The translations under genes and the position numbers were made by a program. A stretch of 64,000 nt of DNA from Girardinichthys multiradiatus (Eukaryota; Chordata; Actinopteri; Cyprinodontiformes; Goodeidae): positions 51,350,854 to 51,414,853 of the forward strand of contig NC_061805.1 in assembly GCF_021462225.1 (NCBI RefSeq), given 5' to 3'. Positions 19,316 to 33,700 of the stretch are shown here, piece by piece. The notes under the pieces were generated by a model, which searched no databases, was not told the DNA's origin, and worked only from the letters and a program-made list of their open reading frames with translations. Every line of letters starts with the position of its first letter. Position 1 is the first letter of the stretch.

Positions 19316-22300
19316 CCTTCTTCCATACCTCTGCCTAGGCTGGACAATATGCTCTTCATCTGCTCCATCCAGCTGGGAGGCATCTGGGTCATTTTGTGTG
19401 AACAAGTATAAAAATAATGTATAAAATCAGTGGTTTAAAAATAATTAATTTAGCTGCTGTAAGCTGCAAGAATCTTTCCCAAAGGATCCTTGAATCCATC
19501 TATAGGAACCTCCATGCTGATCAGAAATGTTTAAGGCCGTCTCTGTATTGGCTGAGCGTTAATATTATTTTGGTCTTCTTCCTATGGATTATCATCTTAG
19601 ATCACTAAAATGAATGACATGACTTAAACACTTGATCTTTCAGTAAAATCATGTGTTTTAACCTGAGTTTCCTCATCATTCATTGTTAAACAGCATAGAA
19701 ACAGGTTCAACGCTTCATTGGCGTAATCAGAGAGACCGTCTCTTCTTGGAGAATCTATGCTCAGACAGCCAGGGTCAGGCTGGGTACGGTCCCCTGATAA
19801 AAAGCCCAATATAACCTCCAAACGAAAGATTCAACATATTTTGGGACGATTCTTCTCTGTGGTGGGACTCATTTTCACTGTGAAGGTCCACAGTGTGTCA
19901 CAGAGTGGGAGTGGGGGTGGATACATAATCAATTTTGCAGCCTTTGACCAGCTTGTGACTGAATTATTGAGAACATTTAGAGTTTATCAGAGAAGTTAAA
20001 ACCTGAATGATTACAATAAAATTGATTACTCAACTTTTTATCTACAAACAACCTTTTCCCGAGATATAATTTGATATCGTTTGACATTGTTGTCCTATAT
20101 AGAACCATAGTCCTGGAGAAACATCATCTTATTTCACCACAGATCCACAGTCATCACCAAATATCACCAAAAACTAATCATGAGCTATAAAACCTTTCAT
20201 CGGTTTTTTTCAAATTAATCTTAATTTCATTCTAGTTACATTTCTAACCCTTGCTTGTAAATTCAACTCATGGGTGTGTGAACTTTCAGGATGTGTGGTA
20301 CCTGGAGTTGGACTTGTTAAATAAATTTTTGTGCCTTGCTTTGTTTTCTATTTGATTCTCTGCAGGACCTGATAAAAGTATTCAAACCTCTTTAGTGTTG
20401 TTCTGTTATGGACTTGATCAATGGGAAGGGTTAGGACAGATGGTTCTGTTTAGTCTTAGAGAGATGCTCCTCAGCTGTCTCCAGAGCACTTATATGAGAT
20501 AACATGTACGGCGCACTGTGTAAGGTTACTTTTTCCATTGTCAACATGTCTAGGAGAGAACTGAAATAGGTTTCAGCTCGTCTCCTTCTGCAGTGAGTCT
20601 GGGTGCCATGATATTGTAAATATGAATCTGAGAATATTATTTAATATTAATATTTTACCAAATAATATTCCGGTCTGTTAAGGGTTGTCCTGTGAATACC
20701 AGCCCAGTAAGGTGATGGTATTAGGACAGAATAAAAAGGTGTGAGACGAGCTCTGACATTATTGAACAGCATAAACTCTGCACATATATGGAATGAATTC
20801 ACACAATTTATTAAAATACAAGAATTTATTAACAAAAATAAGTCAACTCAAAGTCAAACATATTTCAATCAACAAACTCTTTACTTTGCTAAAACAATCC
20901 AACTAAACTACCAAGCAGAATTAAAGAATAATGAAGACTAATGGACTATGTACAATATAAACAAGTTGATTAAAGATGATTAGAAATTATGACCAAAAAG
21001 AGTGATGCAACATTACCATGAAATGTTTATGTTTGAGAACCACGGATTATCTTGAAGAATCTGGAAATGAAGTTAAGTTAGTTTTGGAACTAACTTAGAA
21101 AATAATCAGCAACCTTTAGACAACCATTCACAATGCAAGATCAGATTAAATATAATTTTAATAAAATAATGTTTTAAATAATGATCTGCTGAATAAAACC
21201 AACCTCCTGGATGACTAATTCTTAACAGTGTCTAATTAACTGCTTTTATTTATTAAAATAATATTTGAAGAAATATTATTGGGTATTTTGGAAAAGAGCC
21301 AAATCTTTCTGGAGAAATGGGGCTTAATGGTGTTTACTTAGTTATCAAATCTAGTAAATGATGTTCAGGGACTATTATTCACTAGCTTGAAAACTAACAA
21401 CCTTTCTGTTGACTAGCCTTAATGCTAGCACACGTGTTCTTACCGGCTGGCCGTTGGGCTAACAAAGAAGCTAGCTAAAGTGCTAAGCTAGAGATAGCTT
21501 AGCGCCAGAATCAACACATACCTTTAAAATACCAGGTTAATAAAAGGGTTAAAATGCATAAGCGCGGACGACGCGTTATGAGCAATGTTCTGGTTAAAAC
21601 CACCCTTTAAATAAAGTTTATCTTAGCTTTAAAACATACAAAGAACACGAACCGGCCTGGGTGCTACAGGTAGCAGGCTAGCACCAAGATAGCCGAGTTC
21701 CACAAAACAAACTTCATAACATGAAAACGTTTAGATCATTTCATCCTAAACCAATCTGTTAATCTGCCCAAAACCTAACCTCTGAACCTGTTGAGGGAAT
21801 GTCGTCCCAAGGCGAAGTTTGAAGAAGATATCCGTCGTGAACAAAGAGTTAGCTTCCCGCTAACTTCTTCAGTTTCTTCCGATCAGAAGGTGAACAATAG
21901 AGTTAGCTCCGTTGAGCTAGGCTTGCAAGACGGCTCGTTCGGTCCGTCGACCAGCTGTTCGTTACTCTAAACACGGTTGCGGGCCATAGTCTTTCCTCCA
22001 GACTCGGCTTGTAGAAACAGCTTCTCCACCGGGGCTTCTCTCAATCACCGTTTGCGTCTGCGGGCTTCGGAGAGAAGGTCAGCAATGTTTGTACCTTAAT
22101 TATCCCTGTTCATGAATGAAAATACCGGATACACAGACAGTATTTCATTCTACTTAACTTTGCAGGAGGTTAATGCACTTTATTTTGAAAAGTTCCAGGA
22201 AAGTATGTACCGGAGTTTTAGTTGAAATCCATGGCTGTATGGTCCCAACAATGAGAACCAATATGAAAGCTGTTGAAGCTGCTATAAGGAGAACTTTAGC

Positions 22301-25050
22301 TTGGTCTAGTCCGAATGATTTGGCAGCACTCCTGAGCAAATGTCCAATGCTGTAAAAATCCTTCTCTCTTGCAAGATATTAATAAAGCTGGTTCTGAGTA
22401 ACAGTCATTAGTCTCTATCTTGGTAAAAAATATTTTTTTTGTACAACAGACCCATATGCAGACATGCAGGCAGGAGCAGCATGGCGAGTTAAAATATGTA
22501 ATTAATTCAAGACAAACACTTACAGGACGGCAGGAGGCGAACAGGAAGTGGTATGACGCTGGCATGAACACAAGCAAAAAAACCAGGCATAGACATAAAC
22601 AGCAGAACCCGGCGAGGAACAACGAGGATCCAGGAACTTAAACAGGTAAAGTAACAGGTGCAGGCCCTGGACTAAATGAAGTGGTGCAGATGAGCAGGAT
22701 TACATGGAGGTTATGGCTGAGGAGGGAAGACTGATGAACAAGAAAACCTCAGGAACATACAGAACAAACAGGAATAAACTATAAATGTAGATAGAACAGA
22801 AGGAAGCAAACACAAAAGCAGCAAATAAGGAAAACATCTAACAGATAAGCATGCGGACACGAACAAACCTAAAAAATATAATGCACAGCAAAACGAAATG
22901 ATCAAAATACCCACAATATACACTGGATTTAATAAAAGCCTGAATAATTCATTATCAGACACATTTGGCCCTAAATGAAAGTACCTGAAGGGCATGTTTA
23001 ATTAACAACACAGTCAGTAACAATCCTGTCTGAAGTTGTAGTTTGTTCCTTTCAGAAAGACAATCACCTGAAAGGATTTTGTTTCTGGAACAGCAACTAA
23101 AGAACGTCCCACATGTGGACCATCCCTAGAAGCAGCTCACAGATTTCTTTACTGATCACCTTTTCTCTTGCTTTTACCTCATTGATGTTTCAGGATCTCA
23201 TATGATATACTGAAGAGAAACAACAGCAGACAAAATACGCCTTTAAAGACAATCAGAAAGGACCCATTTCAGCTGTTTTTAACATAAGTGTGTAGATATT
23301 TGGACCAGAGAGTTCAGGTGAGTTTCAGTAGAGACTGAAGTTGTTGGCTTGGGGGTGAACATCTTTGGCTCACACACTGTGGTTCTACGTTTGACTGAAA
23401 TTAATACAGAAATAAAGAATGCTCTTATTTTAAAAGACCAAGTTTTACCAGCTTTAATGGTCAGATGAAAATGCCAGTCAGTCATTTTCTATACCGCCTC
23501 TTCCATAGTGGGTTGTGGGGAAGCTGATGCCTATCTCCAGCAGTCTATGGGCAGGAGGCAGGGTCCACCCTGGACAGGTCGCCCACCAGTCCATCGCAGG
23601 GCACAAATGAAAATGTATTTCCTCTAATTAAGTTTCCAGCTCTGTGCTTTATGTTTTAGGTGGGCTAACCTCTTTAATTAGGAAAAGAAGAGTACATTTA
23701 GACGTTTTCCTTTGTTTCAGAAATGAAATTACTCAAAGTTCTTTAGTTCATTAAACTCAGTAAGTTTTCTTTTCCTGTGGTCAAACAGGTTATGTAGCTA
23801 TAAAGAAATTTGAGTAAACACAGGATCAAATATTTTTGGGTTTACCGACTCCTTTTTCCTTCTGCTGTCAGAAACTGTTGAGACACATAACAAGTTGACC
23901 TTTCTTTGACCTCTGAGCAGGAAAAAAGGATTCCTGTTCTAATTTGGGGTAATAAAATAAAAACAAAAAAATGTATAAAAGATTCTTGAATCTGTCACTT
24001 TCAGCTCGTATGGAGATATTCTGTATTATTAAGCTGTCTGGAACCGTTCTGATGGGCTTCTGTTCTGAAATCAGGCAACAAAAGTTCTGTTTGGGTCAGA
24101 TAAGAAAAATAAAAATCTGTGGTAACTTATTAAAATGGTGTCATATTTTCCACAGAAACAAAACCTGAAACCTTTTGGCTTTATTATAATCTATTTAAAG
24201 GTTTGCTGTGAAGACATCTAAGATAAAAACTAAATCATGTTCAGAGCTGCTTCAGTCTTTATAATAACTATAATGTTTTACACCCATTTCTGATAAAAGC
24301 AGGGATTTTATTGCACCTATATTACACTGTTACTGTACATGTGAGTTGTTAACCAGGTTCTAAGTCCCTTGCACTGAGAGCGCAGAAAAGGGTCAAGGCT
24401 TTGTTGTATATTAATTAGTGGTATATGGTTTACAGGATGTCTACTAAACATATTCTCTGATCATTTCACCTTTATTCCTTCAGATACTTTGGTAAAATAA
24501 CTGGAGTCCATAAAGTTCTGCAGCTTATAAAAGCTGACCTCTGCTGCCTCTTCTCATGTTTTAAAGTCAGACTAAATGTTATAAATAATTTAGTAAAATG
24601 ATTAAAGTGACATTTATTGCCTATTTAAATTTATGCACAGCAACATGTTGTTAAACTGTTTAAAGTGAATCATTTTGTGTTTTTTAACACAAGAGACGTT
24701 TTGTGTTTGGCAGAGGCCAAGAAAGGTGGCAGAAATCAGTAGAAATAAAAATTCAATCTTTATCAGACCATGCTGTGATCTGTGCTATGATAGATTTTAA
24801 GGGAAATCATCTGACAAAACATCTTGATAAACGTGACAAAGATACATATTAGAGTATTTCGGATCACATTTATTGAATTTTACTTCCAGTTTTCCTGTTG
24901 ATTTGCCTCATAATGTAATATTCATGGTGTTGCTGTCCTTTTCTCTCTGCTTGATCTGAGGCCAAACATTTGTTTCAGCAGAATAACCCATTTAGAGTTA
25001 GAAGAGTTTAAAATCTGGCAATTTCACACTAAGTTAATGTTATTCTAATT
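19316..25050. other. Intergenic, repeat remnants, no supported gene
   Basis: A possible AATAAA for the divergent actin is at 20015-20020. From 21400 to 22060 there is an unusual, more GC-rich stretch with many GCTAGC-like words (GCTAGCACACG, AAGCTAGCTAAAG), which looks like part of a repeat or LTR but shows no coding frame. The minus-strand SINE 3' fragment near 23.5 kb is listed separately. The rest is featureless. Confidence 0.5.
23478..23608 (-). mobile_element. SINE 3' fragment, same family as the one at 17.2 kb
   Basis: Read on the minus strand, GCCCTGCGATGGACTGG, then GACCTGTCCAGGGTGGACCC, CATAGACTGCTGGAGATAGG and a GGCGGTATAGAAAATGACTG end match the 3' half of the 17.2 kb SINE. The tRNA-like head is missing. 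Confidence 0.75.
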
Positions 25051-25720
25051 CAATTCAATTCAGTTTATTTATATAGCGCCAATTCACAACACATGTCGTC
25101 TCAAGGTTCTTCACAAAGTCAGGTTCATACATTCCAATTAATCCTAACCATTGAACAGTTCAGTCAGATTCAAGTTATTTATTCAAATTGGATAAAAAGT
25201 TTTTCTATCTAAGGAAACCCAGCAGATTGCATCCAGTCAGTGACTTGCAGCATTCACTCCTCCTGGATGAGCATGTAGAGACAGTGGACAGTCACTGGTG
25301 TTGACTTTGCAGCAATCCCTCATACTGAGCATGCATGTAGCGACAGTGGAGAGGAAAAACTCCCTTTTAACAGGAAGAAACCTCCAGCAGAACCAGAACC
25401 AGGCTCAGTGTGAGCGGCCATCTGCCACGACCGACTGGAGGTTTGAGAGAACAGAGCAGAGACACAAAGAGAACAAAGAAGCACTGATTCAGGAGTACTT
25501 TCTATGGGAAGGAAAAGTAAATGTTAATGGATGTAGCTCCTTTAGTTGTTTCATCTAGAAAGAAAGAACAGATAAACTCTGATCCAGTTTTCAAGGTTAG
25601 AGTCTGAAAGAGAGCACATAGAGTTAGTTACAGTAGAAGCTCAGTCAGTAGCCATGTCTAGGAGAGAGAAAGGGTTAAACACTGAAAGACAGGGCCATGT
25701 GGATCATCTGTAGAAGGTGA
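25050..25720 (-). mobile_element. 3' region of a LINE-type dispersed repeat
   Basis: The stretch begins (on the plus strand) with the AATTCAATTCAGTTTATTTA terminal motif and TATAGCGCC, the reversed tail of a very common fish LINE. Its centre (25298-25558) is nearly identical, in inverted orientation, to 61309-61570. The open frame there is therefore repeat sequence, not a gene. Confidence 0.7.
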
Positions 25721-25759
25721 GCATTAAGTTGTTGCCAGCAGAAGCTTGGACAATGCCCC

Positions 25760-27782
25760 TTTCCAGAAAGGTGTCACAGGTAGACACAGGGTCAGGCCAG
25801 GTGTAGCTTCTAGGAAGAGAAAAGAGAGAAAACATAAAGTTAAAAGCTGAAATAACAGCAAATAATGCAAAATTGGAGAGTAGTATGAGAATGTAGCAGA
25901 GAGAGTGAAAGTGGTCATTATGTCCTCCAGCAGCCTAAGCCTATAGCAGCATAACTACAGAGATAGTTCAGGATAACCTAAGCCACTCTAACTATAAGCT
26001 TTATCAAAAAGGAAAGTTTTAAGCCTTAAAAGTATTTATTGGATCTCTCCCCAACTTGTCCTTACCTTCCACAAAACTAGATTAGTTCTGATTGGATGTC
26101 GAGTCTGTCAACATTTTCGCGTCGTTTTTATTCGTTTATTCATTTCATTTTAGTTTTTATCCTATGGTGTAGTTTTGATCAAGTCATCGTGTCGTTTTCG
26201 TCATGAAATAACGGGTCATCAAAATATAACGAAAATCATTCGTTATTAAAATTAATACTGCTCGTCTCCCTGCTTGTCTGCCTTTCCATTCCTGGTCCTT
26301 TTTCTGAGCTCCATGTGTCAGACCAGTTCTGTTCAGTTTTATGATTAAAGCATTCTGCTTCACCTCAGAAAAATATGAAATATGACAAAATATGTAATGT
26401 CATATTTATATATTATTGACTTTCTAAAGAATAAATTTAATACTTACATATATGTACATAAAGGTATAGCCCCGAGATGTTAAGGAGGAAATGCAGAAAA
26501 TCAATGAATAAATTACTAGTTTTTACCAGTTTATAAGTATTATATTAAAACGTGTTATTGCTCAAACAATCTTATGATGCAGTGGCGAGACTGAGACAGT
26601 TTCCAGCTCTTTCAAAATATTTAAGATGATCTCCTAGAGTTTCTTTTTCAGCCAAAAAATATTTCTTAACCTGTATCTCTGAGGATGAAAATTTATTTAA
26701 AAACCTAATTTATCCCAATTTCTGTTTAAATGTGAGATCAAACAAATGAACAAACTGAATTTTTATTAGAGAAAAGCTTCTTTATTTGAAAAATGGGAAA
26801 AATATATGTAGAAATAAATGAATTTCATTCATTCAGAAAAGAAAACTTGACATAAAAAATTCAAAAATCACCTAATTCATCACATTTTACTACTGTAACA
26901 AGAACCAAACCAAGTCCCTTAAAATTTCACCTCTAGATTTTTGAGTGAGTGGTTTTAAACCAGTAAACAACAATAAAACCATTGAAAACCCCAACTCAGC
27001 AAAGAAAAGAGAAGAAGAAGACATAACACACCCTCCACAAAATAAAAGATGCAAAAGAAGAAGTTGTCCTATTTTACTGAAGATGGGAAACAAAGAAAGA
27101 ACTCCAATGTTACATTAGCTCAGAAACATATTCATATATTATTTAAAACATTCTGGGAAAATGATCAGATTTCTCACTGCAGATCATCCCATAATAATCA
27201 AGAGTGGATCAGGCTGAATACAATAATATACAATATACTAAATATAATATATTGTGTATATATAATTTACAATAATAGAGTGAATCTAGAAGTTTTAGAT
27301 TCTAGACATATTTTCTTATTCTTTAGGAGGAAATTGCTCTATATTGTATCTTATTGCTTTTAATCATTTTAAACAAACCTAAACATGTTTTCAATGGTTT
27401 GATGTTTGGTTCTGTTGGTTCTGTTGGTTCTGTTTCACACATCAAACTCTGCATAAGAACTTATTTCCAGACTTTTCGCTTATTAGCTCCTGCAGTAGTT
27501 TTGGGGAATTATTAATTGAATAATGATTTATAATAACAACGTAATGCTTTAAATAAAACACATCATGGTAAGAAATAAATGTCCAGATCTAAAGAAAGTA
27601 AAAGCAGATTGTTTAGTGAAATCAAAGATCCACAGGAAGTTGGAGGATGCTTCACATTGTGGTTTTTTCTTCACAACCTGCTTCTATGATTTGTTTTGTC
27701 ATCATTTGTTTCCATATTGATCTTTCAGTAATTTTCTGTCTTACTTGTTAAATCCTCTTTGCTCTCAAACCTTTTCTTGTAT
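25760..27782. other. Intergenic, no supported gene
   Basis: AT-rich DNA with only short frames. A stretch at 26090-26260 with repeated TTTCGT and AACGAAAAT words resembles another at 7255-7370 and is probably a dispersed repeat. Confidence 0.5.
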
Positions 27783-30700
27783 TTATTTATTTTGGTTTTT
27801 CTTCGTAGCCGTCATTTCCTTTTGCATCAGAGAAGATAATTTCTTCTTGTATTTCTCTTTGAACTCATTAAATTCTTCAGCCTGTTTTCTGGCATCTTCT
27901 TCATATTTTTTCTTAATTTCCTCCAGTTGTTTCTGATATTTTTCCTCTAATTCTTTCCTTTCCTTCTCCTGATTCCTTCTCTTTTGATCATATTCTCTAT
28001 TATGGTTTCTATATTTTTCTCTTTCTTGGTCAAATTTCTCTTGAAGTCTCTTCAGTTCTTCTAGTCTCTCTTTATCCTCTCGGTGTCGGTTTTCCCACCA
28101 CTCCTTTCTTTCCGTCTCCCAGGCGTCTCGTTTTTCCTCCATCTGTCTTCTCATCTCCTCCAGTTTTTTGTCGATGGTCTCCTTTTCTTCTGATTCCAGC
28201 TGGATTTGTTTCTCTAAAGCTTGTCGTTCTCTTTCCCACTTTTGTTGTTGTCGTTCTTCATCTTCTTTCCTTTTCCTCTCTTCTTCTTCTCTTATTTGCT
28301 GCTCTTTCTCTTTCTGCTCTTGCTCCTTCCTGATGTTTTCTTCCATCTCTTTAAGTTGTTCAGCTCTCTGTTTTCTCTCTTTCTCCATTTCTTCTTTCTG
28401 TTCCTCCATTTTTCTTCTCATTTCTTCTTTTTCTTCCTTGTGTTTTCTTTCAAGCTCCTCCTTCAGTTTTTGAATCTCTTCTTCTTTCTCCTTCAGGATT
28501 CTCTTCACCTGTTTCTGTATGGCAGCTTCAGCCTCCTGCAGCATCTCGCTGGTAAAGCAGCTGCCTCCATTGTTCTTCACCATGGTGTCGATCTTTTGGA
28601 TCAGCTCAGGGACCTGTGAGCGGTTCTTTCTATCGTAGTTATTAAACAAATGACATCTTCCTCCACAGTCAGCGATCAGCTTCTTAAAGGATTCGTTACA
28701 TCCCTCCTGAACGTACTCTTCAATCGTCTTCTCCTCATGTTCCAGCCTGTCTCCTCCAGTGAAAAGAATGAAGGTGAAATTTTCTGAATTTTTTCCAAAC
28801 ACTTTCTTCATTAGTCTTAAGGTGCTTTTCTCCTCCTCTGTGAATCTGCCGATTGTTAACACCAGCAGGAAGACATGTGGACCTGGAGCCAGCAGACTGA
28901 TGCATTTCACCAGCTCTTCATCGACCTGCTCAGAGGACAGAGTGTTGTCAAACAGACCAGGAGTGTCGACCACCATGATGGGACGACCTCCAGCGCTGCC
29001 GAGGGCTTTTTGACAGTTCTTGGTGATCGACTGTTGAGATGCTTGAGCTTTAAACTCTTTTCTCCCCAGGATGGTGTTTCCTGATGAGCTCTTCCCACAG
29101 CCAGTTTTCCCAATCAGAACAATCCGGAGACAGTCTGCTTCTGGGCTCGGCTCAGTGTCTGTGTCAGAAAAATAAACAGGGCAAAAAATAAATGTTAGCC
29201 ATTTATAACCAGAAGAAATAATCAAAACAGTGATTATTCCTGATGTAGTGAGATGTTTGTTTTTAGATTAAATCAAACTGCTCTTTGTTTTTAACCCCCT
29301 GCCTTGAAAAAAGGAAATTATATTTTTTACTTTAAAGAACTGAAGATTTCATCAGTTTTATCTGCCGTCTCCGATTTCTCAGGTTGCAACAGATACTACA
29401 GATCCTACAGATACTACAGATACTACAGATACTACAGATCCTACAGATCCTACAGATACTACAAATACTACAGATACTACAGATCCTACAGATACTACAG
29501 ATACTACAGATACTACAGATACTACAGATCCTACAGATACTACAGATCCTACAGATCCTACAGATACTACAGATCCTACAGATCTTACAGATACTACAGA
29601 TCCTACAGATCCTACAGATCCTACAGATCCTACAGATCCTACAGATACTACAGATACTACAGATACTACAGATCCTACAGATACTACAGATCCTACAGAT
29701 ACTACAGATCCTACAGATACTACAGATACTACAGATCCTACAGATACTACAGATACTACAGATACTACAGATCCTACAGATCCTACAGATACTACAAATA
29801 CTACAGATACTACAGATCCTACAGATCCTACAGATACTACAGATACTACAGATACTACAGATCCTACAGATACTACAGATCCTACAGATCTTACAGATAC
29901 TACAGATCCTACAGATCCTACAGATCCTACAGATCCTACAGATACTACAGATACTACAGATACTACAGATACTACAGATACTACAGATACTACAGATCCT
30001 ACAGATACTACAGATCCTACAGATACTACAGATACTACAGATACTACAGATACTACAGATCCTACAGATACTACAGATCCTACAGATCCTACAGATACTA
30101 CAGATACTACAGATACTACAGATACTACAGATCCTACAGATCCTACAGATACTACAGATCCTACAGATCCTACAGATCCTACAGATCCTACAGATACTAC
30201 AGATACTACAGATACTACAGATACTACAGATCCTACAGATACTACAGATCCTACAGATCCTACAGATCCTACAGATCCTACAGATCCTACAGATACTACA
30301 GATACTACAGATACTACAGATCCTACAGATCCTACAGATCCTACAGATACTACAGATACTACAGATACTACAGATCCTACAGATCCTACAGATCCTACAG
30401 ATACTACAGATCCTACAGATCCTACAGATCCTACAGATCCTACAGATACTACAGATACTACAGATACTACAGATACTACAGATCCTACAGATCCTACAGA
30501 TCCTTCAGATACTACAGATCCTACAGATCCTTCAGATACTACAGATCCTACAGATACTACAGATACTAAAGATCCCACAGATCCTACAGGTACTACAGAT
30601 ACTACAGATCCTACAGATACTACAGATACTACAGATCCTACAGATCCTACAGATACTACAGATCCTACAGATCCTACAGATCCTACAGATCCTACAGATC

Positions 30701-33700
30701 CTACAGATACTACAGATACTACAGATCCTACAGATCCTACAGATACTACAGATCCTACAGATCCTACAGATCCTACAGATCCTACAGATCCTACAGATAC
30801 TACAGATACTACAGATCCTACAGATCCTACAGATCCTTCAGATACTACAGATCCTACAGATCCTTCAGATACTACAGATCCTACAGATACTACAGATACT
30901 AAAGATCCCACAGATCCTACAGGTACTACAGATACTACAGATCCTACAGATACTACAGATACTACAGATACTACAGATCCTACAGATACTACAGATCCTA
31001 CAGATCCTACAGATACTACAGATCCTACAGATCCTACAGATACTACAGATCCTACAGATACTACAGATCCTACAGATCCTACAGGCAGACTGCGTCCTGA
31101 TGTCAGGATCCAGGCATAGCAGGAAAAAACACAACTTAGGGACATTCTGCTGCTTCCAACTTTCTCTCTGAGACCCAGATAAGAAAAAAAAATATTATGA
31201 GGTCATAAAAATTTGCAAGCTGTAGAATAAGTTGGCAAAAATAATAGTGAAAGTAGGGATCATCTAATTTCTTATGAAAAAACAATGTTTAACAGCAGAA
31301 ATAAAGGAGAAGCTGAATTCCCTGATCTTATGTAGGAAATCAGGGACATGAAGTTTTTACCTGTAACTGTGGTCTTTGAGTTAAACTCCTTCAGTTCAGT
31401 CTGTAGCTGTGATTTTTCCTCCATTAGGCCACATGCTAATGTTTTCGTTGTGAAACCGGTCCAATTCTCCCTGTCAGAAATGCGTTTCTCCACCTTCTCC
31501 AACAGTTCTGGGATCTGCTGCTGGTCCTTGATGTTGAGAACATCATATCTTCCTCCACAGCTCTGACAGAGCTCCTGGATGTCCTCGTTCTCCTTCACAA
31601 AGTTAACAACATCTGGAGCTGCTGGATCTGACTCCACAGTGAACAGAACCATGGTGAAGTCGTTGACCCGAGAGCTGAAGATGTCCTGGAAGGTCTGTAG
31701 CTCTCCCTTGTCTTCATCGGTGAGGGGACCCACAGGTAGGACCAGGATGAAGGCGTGGACACCCTCAGGATCACAGAGGGAGATACACCTGAATGATTCC
31801 TCCATCACCTTCTGCTGAGCTTCTCCATACAAGGCAGGCAGCTCCACCAGAGAAACCCAACGTCCACACACCTCTCCCTGGTTTCTAACACACTCTGATG
31901 AGTTGGAGGCTGAATGAAGCTCTGTCTGACCTAGAATGACCTTGGCTGCTGAGGTCTTCACTGCTCCTCTCCTCCCAAACAGAACCAGGTTCAAAGCAGA
32001 CTTTAGTGCTGGGATCTCATTTTCCTGAACAACGTTGTTGATCTTCGTCATTAACTGGTCATAGTCTTCTTCAAACATGTTGTAGTATTTTCCTCCACAG
32101 TCTTTAAGGAGTTCATTGACAGTGTCGCTGTGTTCCTTCTGTGTTATGATGACCATTGCATGTTTGAAGGCATCTCCATCAAACAAACTCAGGATGAACT
32201 TCAGTGTTTCTCTGTTGTCTTCAGTAAATTCTGAAGGTTTCACCAACAGCAGCAGAACATTTGGTCCAGGAGGACAGAGACTCACACAGTTCTTCACTTT
32301 TCTTCTCATGTTCTCCTCCGTCAGACTGAACATGTCAGGGGTTTTCACCACCGTTGTAGGTTTTCCTCTCCACTCTCCACAGGAGGCCACACAATGTGAT
32401 GAAGGTTGTCGGCCATGAAACACTGTGTCTCTTATGATAAAATTACCAAGTTCTGTCATTTTTTCATCACTTTTTCCAAACAACACAATCCTGAATGCAG
32501 AAACTGGAACAGAAAAGAAAAACGTGGAATGAGAAACATTTTCAGTTATTGTGAGCAAACAAGAAGACATATTGGACAAACATCTAAACTCATGACTCCC
32601 ACATCATGACCACACCTCCACCGACCCTTTGTCCTTTATGGAGGCTCAGTTGATTTAGCTGAGTTGTATGAAGGTTGTTTTTGTGACTTTAACAAACTTT
32701 AGTTGAATTTAGTTCAGTAACTTTCATAACTTCTCCCAGATGTTCAAACATCTGAGGTGTTTCTGTAAGAACTTTTTTAAATGTTTGATTTTTCTCCACA
32801 GCAAATCAAACTCAGTTTAGTTGAATTCACAGGAAGGTGGAACCAGAGCAAAGCTGCTGCTGTGCTTCACAGACTGAACATATGTTAAAAACAAAACTAG
32901 ATCTTAGATCTGTCAGAAAATCAGGCATGTCTTCTCCAAACGTCTCTCAGATAAGGAAGATACAGAAGTTTTCTACATTAAAAACAAGAAAAATGCTGAA
33001 CTGTCATGGAGATGTTTTCTGGTATGCTTAACAGCCTGAACATCTGTTAAAAACAAAACCAAATCAGACAACCAAAGTTTTCACTCATTTATTTCTCAGA
33101 GTTGCTCCGTCACTCACCGTCTCTAACAGCAGCCACAGAAGAACCTGGTCTCTTCTTTTGGTCCTGCCTCTGATGATCAGCTGGTAAAGTGGTCGGTACT
33201 TCTTCAAACTCTTCATAGCTCACATGTTCTCCATTATTTTCTTTCACAATTTGATCAAATCGAGTCAGCAGCTGTGGAAGGTCAGTCTTCTCCATCTTTA
33301 AGTGTCTGTCTTTACATTTTCTGATTAGGTCCTTCAGTGGAGAACCTTTCCTGTGTTTTTCCATCGGATCTGAACTTCTTCCTCTGGGCTTCAGAGTCAG
33401 TATCAGTGAATGATCAAATGACTGATCACTGAAGGTTTGAAGGACTCTGTAGATCCAGTTTTTGTCTGCCTCAGTGAAGTCTTCAGGCTGTAGAACCAAC
33501 AGGAACACATGAGGTCCAGGATCAGAGAGTCCAGCACAGTCTTTGATGAACTTTGCCAGTTTGTCTGCTGTGGGAAACAGCACATCTGGGGTGTTGATGA
33601 CGGTTATTTGTTTGTTCTCCAAAGGACGAGAGATCTTTTTGAAGTGTTCTTGTGTTCTGCTGAAACCATTGTCTCCAAGTATGAAGGTCCCCACTGCAGC

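Noticed and set aside
25298..25558. An 86-codon frame as a small gene, with a homologous frame at 61309-61570
   Set aside because: It is a copy of a dispersed LINE 3' region found twice in this window.
28168..28619. Plus-strand frames rich in Ser, Phe and Leu
   Set aside because: They are the reverse strand of the Glu/Lys-rich coiled coil of the GIMAP gene.
29387..31083. Possible CRISPR-like array
   Set aside because: It has no spacers between units and lies in a vertebrate intron. It is a plain satellite.
29304..31171. Very long open frames (421-595 codons) across the nonamer satellite on both strands
   Set aside because: They arise because a stop-free 9-bp unit stays in frame. The products are pure YRYYRS, ILQILQ or GSVVSV runs with no domain.
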